64,000 nucleotides of DNA from contig JAIMKJ010000005.1 of the NCBI GenBank assembly GCA_020692565.1, forward strand, positions 62,001 through 126,000, given 5' to 3'. The translations under genes were made by a program, and so were the position numbers. Of the stretch, positions 56,096 through 64,000 are shown piece by piece (positions within the stretch are counted from its first letter, which is position 1; each line of letters begins with the position of its first letter). The stretch comes from Thermomonas sp. Lineage in GTDB: Bacteria > Pseudomonadota > Gammaproteobacteria > Xanthomonadales > Xanthomonadaceae. The notes under the pieces were generated by a model that worked only from the letters and a program-made list of their open reading frames with translations, was not told the DNA's origin and did not search any database.

Positions 56096-58444
56096 TCAAA
56101 CGATGATGTCGTCGCTGGATGTGGGCGCCACCGCGTCGGCCAGCTCCGACAACAGTGCGGACAGCCTGCCTTCGCTGCGTTTCCACGACCAGAACAGCGG
56201 CGCGGCCAGTGTCGCCCGACACCAGATACGGCCCTGCCGCTGGGACGCAGGCAGTGCGTTCGCCCGCCGCAGCCAGCGCGCGAGCTGGCGTTCCGCCGAA
56301 TCCGGCGGACGCGGCCGCGTGGGACAGAACGGCTGGAAGTTCACCAGGTACACGCGATCCGCCGTGCGGATCACCGCTTCCGGCCAGACCCGGGTCGCGA
56401 AGCCCTGCGCGAGCCAGGCTTCGCGACCGATCGGGCCGTGGCGCTTCGGATCGATCAGGCCGTGGCTTTCGATCTCCGGGTCGGACTCCGCGCACCCCAG
56501 GAATGCGCGCCACAGGCCACTGTCGTTGATGCTGCAGCCATCGTGCGTGTAGACGGATTTGCGTACCGGCAGCGCGTGCCGCATCCGCAGCACCCGATGG
56601 GACAGGTCGCTCAGGCGTTCCGCAAGCGGCAGGCCTTCGACACAGGCCAGCGGCAGCGCGATGTCGAACGCCGCAGCGCGCGCCTGCAGTGCGACCACAA
56701 TCAGATCGTCGATGGCGGGGTCATCGATGGCAGCCCTGCCGACGACATCGTGGCGGTCGCGCGCGCGTCTGACCGCATGCGCGCCGTGGGCGCACAGCCC
56801 TGCGCGCAGCAGTAGCGCATAAGCGGCATGGCACTGCGGATGTTCGATCACCGACAGTACGTCGATCAGGTTCTGTGGTGCGCGCCGGTGCGTCGCCCGC
56901 TCGCGGTTCTCGTTGCGGACATCGGCGAAATCCGGCTCCGGCCACAGCGGTGCCGCCCCCGCGGCGACAACGGCGAGTGGATCGATGCCGTCGCGATGCG
57001 TCCGCAGCGTCACGACCACGCAGATCCGGGCGTCGGCCAGCGTCGATCTCGCCGGCAGACGGTCCACGATCGCGCGCACGTCGTCGCCGCACGCACGATC
57101 GCCGCCGATCGCGATGGTGTCGGGCGCGAAGCCGTTGACGATCAGGAATCGTCGCGCGGCGGGCAGCAGCGACGGTGTATCGCACAGCACCAGCATCCGC
57201 GGTCGACGCGCAGCGTCGAGCGATGCGAAGCCGGGTTCCCGTCGGCGCAATGCGTCGATGCCTGCCCGCAGCAGCGCAGGGTGGCTGCGGGACAGTCGCG
57301 GTCGCAGCCCGCAATGCCGTGGCCGCTTGAACCGCAGCGAAGGCAGCCGTGTCGTTGCGGTCGCTTCGAGCATCGGCAGTTTTGCCGCACCGCGCCGGAT
57401 CATGCGTTCCTGCGGGGCATCGACGATCGCGTCGGCGTGGTCTCCGCCCAGCATCAGTTCGACCCGCAACCGTGCGCCGGATTGCGAGGCTCCGGCGCCA
57501 AGGGCGTGCGGGCCGCAGGTCGCGATCAGCGACAGGACCGGGCCCTCGGTCGCTCCGTTCGCGGCTTCGACGATCCGCAAAGCGCCGCGCTCCGGCGCGG
57601 CATCGTCGTGCGGCGATTGCATTCGCAGCCAATCCCGGAACGGTCCACGCAGCGCGGGCGGCAGGAACAGTCGCGCATGGCGCAGCAGGCTGCTGGCATC
57701 GGCGCAATGTTCGTCCGCATGTCGTCCGTCAGCACGCCCGAATATCGCCTGCAGCAATCGCTGGCGGATGCCCGGCGTCGCGGCGATCAGTTGCAGCCTT
57801 GCGCCAGCGGCCGAGCCTTCGTCATCGGCAGAGGCCACGGCATTGGCCCACCACCAGACCAGCAGCGCCTGCAGGACCCAGCGGGCGCCACCGCCCGGCG
57901 CCAGCCGCAGGCGGTAACGGCTGTCGCGGGCCCACGGCGCATTCACCGTGGGCTGCGGACCGCAGGCGCATAGGTGCAGTTGGACGGGGTCGTCCGAGCG
58001 CAGGAGTTCGTGCGCGATGATCGTGTGCAGGATCGACTCGCGCTGCGCGAAGTGGAAATTGTCGACCCTCGCCCTGCAGGTGTCGGTCGAGAACCACCAG
58101 CGCAGCAGGCGGTCGCTGGCCGGCGTCAACTGTGCGGCCAACGGGCTGCCTGCATGGCTGCTTCCATTGCCGAATGCGTCCAGTGCTGCGAGCAGTCGTC
58201 GCGTGCAGTAATCCAGTGCCGCATGCAGCGGCGGCCCCGGGGGATCGACGCGGACGGATGGCCGGGCGGTGGCCGACATCCCTGCGGGTGACGCGCCATC
58301 GGTCACGCCGCCGGCATCGCCGTCGGGCTCTCGCTTCGCGGCTGCGGGCATCTCCGCAGTGGACATCGCTGATGTGGACATCGCCGCCCTCCCTGGTTCA
58401 GTGAGCATGCACGCTAACAAAAAGTTTGATAACATACAAATCAT
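56096..58444 (-). CDS. Type III restriction / DEAD-box helicase-like protein with degenerate active sites
   Basis: LRWWFSTDTCRARVDNFHFAQRESILHTIIAHEL resembles the N-terminal FxFxQREA.ET.I region of type III Res-like proteins; RYRLRLAPGGGARWVLQALLVWWWANAV aligns to RYxxKMATGSGKTxVMxLLIVWxY; ICVVVTLRTHRDGIDPLAVV and NLIDVLSVIEHPQCHAAY align to helicase C-terminal regions. Exact start uncertain. Confidence 0.6.
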   Translation of the reverse strand: MICMLSNFLLACMLTEPGRAAMSTSAMSTAEMPAAAKREPDGDAGGVTDGASPAGMSATARPSVRVDPPGPPLHAALDYCTRRLLAALDAFGNGSSHAGSPLAAQLTPASDRLLRWWFSTDTCRARVDNFHFAQRESILHTIIAHELLRSDDPVQLHLCACGPQPTVNAPWARDSRYRLRLAPGGGARWVLQALLVWWWANAVASADDEGSAAGARLQLIAATPGIRQRLLQAIFGRADGRHADEHCADASSLLRHARLFLPPALRGPFRDWLRMQSPHDDAAPERGALRIVEAANGATEGPVLSLIATCGPHALGAGASQSGARLRVELMLGGDHADAIVDAPQERMIRRGAAKLPMLEATATTRLPSLRFKRPRHCGLRPRLSRSHPALLRAGIDALRRREPGFASLDAARRPRMLVLCDTPSLLPAARRFLIVNGFAPDTIAIGGDRACGDDVRAIVDRLPARSTLADARICVVVTLRTHRDGIDPLAVVAAGAAPLWPEPDFADVRNENRERATHRRAPQNLIDVLSVIEHPQCHAAYALLLRAGLCAHGAHAVRRARDRHDVVGRAAIDDPAIDDLIVVALQARAAAFDIALPLACVEGLPLAERLSDLSHRVLRMRHALPVRKSVYTHDGCSINDSGLWRAFLGCAESDPEIESHGLIDPKRHGPIGREAWLAQGFATRVWPEAVIRTADRVYLVNFQPFCPTRPRPPDSAERQLARWLRRANALPASQRQGRIWCRATLAAPLFWSWKRSEGRLSALLSELADAVAPTSSDDIIV

Positions 58445-58484
58445 AACTTTCCAACGCCGGCGTGCACCGGCCTAACGTCAGGTG

Positions 58485-58880
58485 ATGAGCAATGAACATA
58501 TTGCGTTCAGCGAACGGCTGCGCGCGGCCTTGCAACGGGCGGGCGTCGGCGAGAGTCCCGTCGAACTGGTGCGCCTGCTCGCCAGGTTCGGCGGCGAGCC
58601 CGTTTCCCAGCAAGCCGTTTCCGGCTGGCTGAAGGGGCGCGCCATGCCAAGGCAGGCCAATCTGAGAGCGCTGGCGAAGATGCTGTCGGTGGAACCGCAG
58701 CAATTGCAGTACGGCGACGACACCCGGCGCGTGAAGGAGACGCGCGGCGAGTGGCATCTGGACCCGCGCGATCAGCTGGCGATCGAGGCGTTCCTGCGTC
58801 TGCCGACCGCGCAGCGAAAGCTGCTCCGGCATCTCATCGAGGAGTTCTTCCGATCGGGGGCGGGCGGCAAGCGGGGCTGA
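58485..58880 (+). CDS. XRE-like helix-turn-helix regulator
   Basis: FSERLRAALQRAGVGESPVELVRLLARFGGEPVSQQAVSGWLKGRAMPRQANLRALAKMLSVEPQQLQYGDD. Confidence 0.85.
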   Translation: MSNEHIAFSERLRAALQRAGVGESPVELVRLLARFGGEPVSQQAVSGWLKGRAMPRQANLRALAKMLSVEPQQLQYGDDTRRVKETRGEWHLDPRDQLAIEAFLRLPTAQRKLLRHLIEEFFRSGAGGKRG

Positions 58881-59010
58881 TCGTTTGCATCGCCGATGCC
58901 GGCGCGATGCGGGACAGGCATCGCGGACTGCGCGGTACGGCAACGTAAACTGAGTATCGAAGACAACTCAAGTTTTCAAATCGGAGCCGGCGCCGCCCTA
59001 AGGTCGGCGC

Positions 59011-59415
59011 ATGAAAACTGAACAAGATGCCTTCAGCGAGCGCCTCCGCGCCGCATTGCGCCAGGCCGGCATGAGCGAGAGTCCGGCCGAACTGGTACGA
59101 CTTCTGGCCCGCTTCGGCGGCGAGCCCGTCTCACAACAGGCGATCTCCGGCTGGTTGAACGGACGCGCCATGCCGCGTCAGGCCAATCTGCGCGCCCTCG
59201 CCAAGATGCTGTCGCTCGAACCGCAGCAACTGCAGTTCGGCGACGACAAGCGGGTGCGCGAAAACCGCAGCGAATGGCGGATGAATCCGCACGACCAGCT
59301 TGCCATCGAAACCTTCCTCAAGCTGCCGGCGGCACAGCGTAAGCTGGTGCGCAGCGTGATCGAAGAGCTGGCCAAACATCACGTGCCCGCCAAGCCGGCC
59401 AAGCGCGGACGTTGA
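59011..59415 (+). CDS. XRE-like helix-turn-helix regulator (paralog of 58485-58880)
   Basis: FSERLRAALRQAGMSESPAELVRLLARFGGEPVSQQAISGWLNGRAMPRQANLRALAKMLSLEPQQLQFGDD. Confidence 0.85.
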   Translation: MKTEQDAFSERLRAALRQAGMSESPAELVRLLARFGGEPVSQQAISGWLNGRAMPRQANLRALAKMLSLEPQQLQFGDDKRVRENRSEWRMNPHDQLAIETFLKLPAAQRKLVRSVIEELAKHHVPAKPAKRGR

Positions 59416-59425
59416 TCGTCGGCGC

Positions 59426-60712
59426 TCAGGTCTCGCGCGCGATCGCGCGCCAGCCGATATCGTGGCGGTGGAATTCGCCGTCCCAGCCGATATTCGCCAT
59501 TGCCGCATAAGCGGCGTGTTGCGCCGCCGCCACGGTGACGCCCAGCGCGCACACGCACAGCACGCGCCCGCCGCTGGTCACCACATTGCCGTCGTCGTCG
59601 AGCCGCGTGCCGGCGTGGAAGACCTTGGTGCCGATCGCCTGCGGGACATGCAGTCCGTGGATGACGTCGCCGGTCTTCGGCATTTCTGGATAGTGCGCCG
59701 CGGCCATCACCACGCCCAGCGAGGGCTTCGGGTTCCAGCGCGCTTCGACCGCGTGCAGGCGCTGGTCGATGGCGGCTTCGACCAGATCCAGCAGATCCGA
59801 ATCCAGCCGCAGCATCACCGGCTGGGTTTCCGGGTCGCCGAAACGCACGTTGAATTCGATCACTTTCGGCGCGCCGTCGGCATCGATCATCAGTCCGGCG
59901 TACAGAAAACCGGTGAAGGGCACGCCGTCGGCGGCCATGCCGCGCACGGTCGGCTCCACCACTTCGCGCATCACCCGCGCATGCACCTCGGGCGTGACCA
60001 CCGGCGCGGGCGAGTACGCGCCCATGCCGCCGGTGTTGGGGCCGGTGTCGCCGTCGCCCACGCGCTTGTGGTCCTGCGACGTGGCCATCGGCAGTGCGGT
60101 GACGCCATCGACCATCGAAATGAAGCTCGCTTCCTCGCCGTCGAGGAATTCCTCGATCACGACCCGCGAACCCGCGGCGCCGAAGGCGTTGCCCGAGAGC
60201 ATGTCGCGCACCGCGTCTTCGGCTTGCTGCAGCGTCATCGCCACGATCACGCCCTTGCCCGCGGCGAGGCCGTCGGCCTTCACCACGATGGGCGCGCCTT
60301 TGTCGCGGATGTAGGCGAGGGCGGCGTCGACTTCGGTATGCACCGCGTAATACGCGGTCGGAATGCCGTGACGGGCGAGGAAATCCTTCGCGAACGCTTT
60401 GCTGCCTTCGAGCTGCGCCGCTGCGGCGGTCGGCCCGAAGATGCGCAGCCCTTCGCTGCGGAAACGGTCGACCACGCCCGCGACCAGCGGCGCCTCGGGC
60501 CCGACCACGGTCACCGCGACGCCTTCCGCGCGCACCAGCGCGGCCAGACCGTCGATGTCGGTCGCCTTCACGTCGACATTGCGGCACTTCGCTTCGGTCG
60601 CGGTGCCGGCGTTGCCCGGTGCGACCAGCACTTCGGTGATGCGCCTGGACTGCGCGAGCTTCCAGGCGAGGGCGTGTTCGCGGCCGCCGGCGCCGATGAC
60701 GAGGATTTTCAT
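59426..60712 (-). CDS. purD: Phosphoribosylamine-glycine ligase
   Basis: [22 protein letters not shown]...[15 protein letters not shown]...[12 protein letters not shown]. Confidence 0.97.
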   Translation of the reverse strand: MKILVIGAGGREHALAWKLAQSRRITEVLVAPGNAGTATEAKCRNVDVKATDIDGLAALVRAEGVAVTVVGPEAPLVAGVVDRFRSEGLRIFGPTAAAAQLEGSKAFAKDFLARHGIPTAYYAVHTEVDAALAYIRDKGAPIVVKADGLAAGKGVIVAMTLQQAEDAVRDMLSGNAFGAAGSRVVIEEFLDGEEASFISMVDGVTALPMATSQDHKRVGDGDTGPNTGGMGAYSPAPVVTPEVHARVMREVVEPTVRGMAADGVPFTGFLYAGLMIDADGAPKVIEFNVRFGDPETQPVMLRLDSDLLDLVEAAIDQRLHAVEARWNPKPSLGVVMAAAHYPEMPKTGDVIHGLHVPQAIGTKVFHAGTRLDDDGNVVTSGGRVLCVCALGVTVAAAQHAAYAAMANIGWDGEFHRHDIGWRAIARET

Positions 60713-61221
60713 GAGGGGGTGTACTCCGTGATGTCCCTGATTTGCAGCGAAACCAGCTTGCTGCCGCCGGCGACGCGCTGTCGGCCGACCTCGGCGAAGC
60801 CGAAGCGGTCATGGAAGGCTTTCGATGCGGGGTTGGGCGGTTCGAGGTTGTATTCGCAGGCGACGACGCCGATGTCGAGCCGGTGCGTGCGATCGAAGAG
60901 ATCGTCGTACAGCCGCCGCCCGATGCCTGTGCCTGCCGCTGCGGCATCGACGACGATGCGGTCGACATACGCGAATGACCGGTATCGCGCGGAAAACCAT
61001 GCGAAGTTGTCGTTGTCGTAAGCGGCGCCGTCGCGCATCGCCAGCAGGAACCCGGCGACCTCGCCATCGATGACCGCGACCCGGTGATGGAAGGCGAGCG
61101 CATGCAGCCGGGACAGCTTCTCGCCGTCCATCGCGCTGGTTTCGGCCACGAACATCGCGTTGAGCGCGAGGATGCGCTCGAAATCCGCGGCGGTGGCATC
61201 CCTCACGGCGGGAGTGGTCAT
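60709..61221 (-). CDS. GNAT family N-acetyltransferase
   Basis: [16 protein letters not shown]...[26 protein letters not shown]...[17 protein letters not shown]. Confidence 0.85.
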   Translation of the reverse strand: MTTPAVRDATAADFERILALNAMFVAETSAMDGEKLSRLHALAFHHRVAVIDGEVAGFLLAMRDGAAYDNDNFAWFSARYRSFAYVDRIVVDAAAAGTGIGRRLYDDLFDRTHRLDIGVVACEYNLEPPNPASKAFHDRFGFAEVGRQRVAGGSKLVSLQIRDITEYTPS

Positions 61222-61276
61222 GCGCGCGAGTCCGCGAGACGTGCCGAAGGTGTTGGCGTGCGGACGTCGTGGACTG

Positions 61277-62386
61277 TCATCGGTCGTCGTTCGCGGTCGA
61301 AACGGCATGGCGTCGCGCCTTGAGATTGCGCCAGGCCACGATGGCCAGGGTCAGCACGGTCAGCGGCATGACCACGGCCTGCATGGCCAGGCGGAAATCT
61401 TCCAGTGCGGCGTGATTGGCGGCGGCCAGTAGCAGATAGGCGGTATAGGCGACGTAGTAACCGAGGAACAGCGCGCCTTCCCAGCGCGCGATGCGGTGGC
61501 CGCTGAAGAAGATCGGCAGACAGGCCACGGCGACCGCGGTCATGATCGGCAGATCGAAGCGGATCGCCGAAGGGCTGACCGGTACGCCGTCGCTGGCGAC
61601 CATCGCGGTGGCGCCCAGCACCAGCAGCAGGTTGAAGATGTTGCTGCCGACGATGTTGCCGACCGCGAGATCGCGCTGCCCGCGCAGCACGGACAGGATC
61701 GACGTGGCGATTTCCGGCAAGGACGTGCCGATCGCGACCACGGTCAGGCCGATCACGAAATCGCTGAGCCCGAAGGCGCTTGCGGTCTGCGTCGCGGCAT
61801 CCACCAGCAGGCGGGCGCCGACGATCAGCATCGCCAGACCCGCCGCCATCGACAGACATTGACGGGCCACACCCACTTTCGGCGCTGGTTCGCCCAACGC
61901 CGGTTCGGCCAATTCCGGATCGGTCGGCACCTGTTCCGGATGCCGCCGCGCCATGCGGATCAGGAACGCGATGTAGGCGATGGCGCAGGCGACAAGCACG
62001 CCACCCTCCCAGCGCGCGATGCGACCGTCCAGGGCCATGCCGAAGCACAGCAGCGATGCGGCGATCATCAGCGGCACGTCCAGCCACACCAGTTGACGAT
62101 GCACGACCAGCGGCGCGATCAGGGCGACCAGGCCAAGGATCAGCAGTACGTTGGCGATATTGCTGCCGACGACATTGCCCAGCGCCAGATCCGGCGTGCC
62201 CGACAGCGCGCCGCCGATGCTGATCGCCAGTTCCGGCGCGCTGGTGCCGATCGAGACCACGGTCAAGCCGACGATGATCGGCGCCAGTCCCAAGGCCAGC
62301 GCCAGCCGCGAGGCGCCGCGCACCAGCAGTTCGGCGCCCAGCAAAAGCAGAACGAGGCCGGCGAGGAACAGCAGCAAGAGGGTCAT
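61277..62386 (-). CDS. Calcium/sodium antiporter (CaCA family, YrbG-like)
   Basis: Two inverted repeats [37 protein letters not shown] and [37 protein letters not shown]. Confidence 0.93.
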   Translation of the reverse strand: MTLLLLFLAGLVLLLLGAELLVRGASRLALALGLAPIIVGLTVVSIGTSAPELAISIGGALSGTPDLALGNVVGSNIANVLLILGLVALIAPLVVHRQLVWLDVPLMIAASLLCFGMALDGRIARWEGGVLVACAIAYIAFLIRMARRHPEQVPTDPELAEPALGEPAPKVGVARQCLSMAAGLAMLIVGARLLVDAATQTASAFGLSDFVIGLTVVAIGTSLPEIATSILSVLRGQRDLAVGNIVGSNIFNLLLVLGATAMVASDGVPVSPSAIRFDLPIMTAVAVACLPIFFSGHRIARWEGALFLGYYVAYTAYLLLAAANHAALEDFRLAMQAVVMPLTVLTLAIVAWRNLKARRHAVSTANDDR

Positions 62387-62449
62387 GGCATCGATTCGTG
62401 TCGGGAATGGTCGGCGTGCGGTGTTTTCACGCGAGCGCGGGAGGCGACG

Positions 62450-64000
62450 TCAATGCCTGAAATGCCGGACGCCCGTGAACACCATCGCGATGCCGTGCTC
62501 GTCCGCTGCGGCGATGACTTCGGCGTCGCGCATCGAGCCGCCGGGCTGGATCACGGCCTTGATCCCGGCTTCGGCGGCGGCGTCGATGCCGTCGCGGAAC
62601 GGGAAGAAAGCGTCGCTGGCCATCACCGAGCCGGGCACCACCAGGTCGGCGTCGCCGGCCTTGATGCCGGCGATCCGCGCGGAGTACACGCGGCTCATCT
62701 GCCCGGCGCCGACGCCGACGGTGCGCTTGTCCTTCGCGTAGACGATCGCGTTCGACTTCACGTATTTCGCCACGCGCCACGCGAACAGCAGGTCGCCCAG
62801 CTGTTCGGCGGTCGGCGCGAGCTTCGTCACCACGTTCAGTTCGTCGGCGCCGACTTCGCGGATGTCGGCGGTCTGCATCAGCAGGCCGGAACCGACGCGC
62901 TTCACGTCGATATTGTTGCGGCCGTCGCCGTGCGGGATGCGCAGGACGCGGACGTTGGCTTTCTTCCTGGCGTAATCGAGCGCGCCGTCGTCGTAGTCCG
63001 GTGCGATCAGCACTTCGACGAACTGGCGGTCGAGGATGAGCTTGGCGGTGGCGGCGTCCAGCCGGGTATTGAACGCGATGATGCCGCCGAACGCCGAGGT
63101 GGGGTCGGTGGCGTAGGCGAGTTCGTAGGCCTGCGCGCAGTCGCCGCTTTCGGCCACGCCGCAGGGATTGGCGTGTTTGACGATGACGCAGGCCGGCGCT
63201 TCGAACTGACGCACGCATTCCCACGCGGCGTCGGCGTCGGCGAGGTTGTTGTAGCTGAGTGCCTTGCCCTGCAGTTGCGCGAACGTGGCCAGCGTGCCCG
63301 GCACCGGCCACAGATCGCGGTAGAACGCGCCCTGCTGGTGCGGATTCTCGCCGTAGCGCAGATCCATCACCTTGACGAAGTTGCTGTTGCTCTGCGCCGG
63401 GAACAGCGTGCGGGTGCCATCGTCCTGGATCGACGACAGATAATTGCTGATGAACGCGTCGTACTGCGCGACCCGGTTGAATGCGGCCACCGACAGCGCG
63501 AACCGGGTGTTCGCCGACAGCGCGCCGTCGTTCGCAGCCAGTTCGTCGAGAATGCCCGGGTACTGCGCCGGATCGGTGGCGACGGCAACGCGCGCGTAAT
63601 TCTTCGCGGCGGAACGCAGCATCGCCGGGCCGCCGATGTCGATGTTCTCGATGATCTCGTCCATCGTGCTGTCGGGATTCGCCGACACCGATTCGAACGG
63701 ATACAGATTCAGCACCAGCAGATCGATCGCGCCGATGCCGTGTTCGGCCATCACCGCGTCGTCGATGCCGGCGCGACCGAGCAGACCGCCGTGCACCAGC
63801 GGGTGCAGGGTCTTCACGCGCCCGTCCATCATTTCCGGAAACCCGGTGACGTCGCTGACATCGCGCACCGGCAGGCCGGCATCGCGGATCGCTTTCGCGG
63901 TGCCGCCGGTGGACAGCAGTTCGACATTGCGGGCCGCGAGCACGCGGGCGAGATCGAGCAGGCCGGTCTTGTCGGACACGGACAGCAGCGCGCGGCGGAT
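62450..64000 (-). CDS. purH: Bifunctional IMP cyclohydrolase / AICAR formyltransferase, 5' end beyond the right edge
   Basis: (RRALLSV)[34 protein letters not shown]...KHANPCGVA...[10 protein letters not shown]; frame stays open to position 64000. Confidence 0.95.
   Translation of the reverse strand: MRRALLSVSDKTGLLDLARVLAARNVELLSTGGTAKAIRDAGLPVRDVSDVTGFPEMMDGRVKTLHPLVHGGLLGRAGIDDAVMAEHGIGAIDLLVLNLYPFESVSANPDSTMDEIIENIDIGGPAMLRSAAKNYARVAVATDPAQYPGILDELAANDGALSANTRFALSVAAFNRVAQYDAFISNYLSSIQDDGTRTLFPAQSNSNFVKVMDLRYGENPHQQGAFYRDLWPVPGTLATFAQLQGKALSYNNLADADAAWECVRQFEAPACVIVKHANPCGVAESGDCAQAYELAYATDPTSAFGGIIAFNTRLDAATAKLILDRQFVEVLIAPDYDDGALDYARKKANVRVLRIPHGDGRNNIDVKRVGSGLLMQTADIREVGADELNVVTKLAPTAEQLGDLLFAWRVAKYVKSNAIVYAKDKRTVGVGAGQMSRVYSARIAGIKAGDADLVVPGSVMASDAFFPFRDGIDAAAEAGIKAVIQPGGSMRDAEVIAAADEHGIAMVFTGVRHFRH

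Noticed and set aside
60742-61323. Plus-strand ORFs opposite the GNAT gene
   Set aside because: Antisense to a clear GNAT acetyltransferase.

Overview
High-GC window. Gene content (pur genes, RimK, MFS-PlsC fusion, REP-like GGGCTTCAGCCC repeats) suggests a Xanthomonadaceae/Lysobacter-like gammaproteobacterium; this is inference only. About two thirds (1-43.4 kb) is the right-hand part of a large trans-AT PKS / NRPS biosynthetic gene cluster that runs off the left edge. In order it encodes: a multimodular AT-less PKS (KR-ACP-KS-DH-ACP-ACP-(dead ACP)-KS-DH-KR-ACP-KS-half C domain); an NAD-dependent epimerase/reductase, a serine-palmitoyltransferase-like alpha-oxoamine synthase and a discrete ACP, a trio that resembles bacterial sphingolipid genes; a tandem AT-AT protein; a 5825-aa NRPS (half C-A-T-E / C-A-T-dead E / C-A-T / C-A-T-terminal C/E-like) whose reading frame continues into an ABC transporter ATPase; the ABC permease; an EctB-like aminotransferase; a cupin/JmjC-type oxygenase; and an RND adaptor plus pump. 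Downstream is mostly ordinary chromosome: PLA2-like secreted protein, RimK-like ATP-grasp, two-component system, ilvE with a nearby ilvE relic, metzincin protease, DUF2752 plus two CD225-like proteins, MFS-acyltransferase, purD, GNAT, Ca/Na exchanger and purH (truncated by the right edge). A second unusual locus at 56.1-59.4 kb has a type III restriction/helicase-like ORF that has lost both its Walker A lysine and its PD-(D/E)xK motif, divergent from a tandem-duplicated HTH regulator pair. Domain calls come from motif reading by eye. No database search was run, and substrate predictions and pathway logic are hypotheses.
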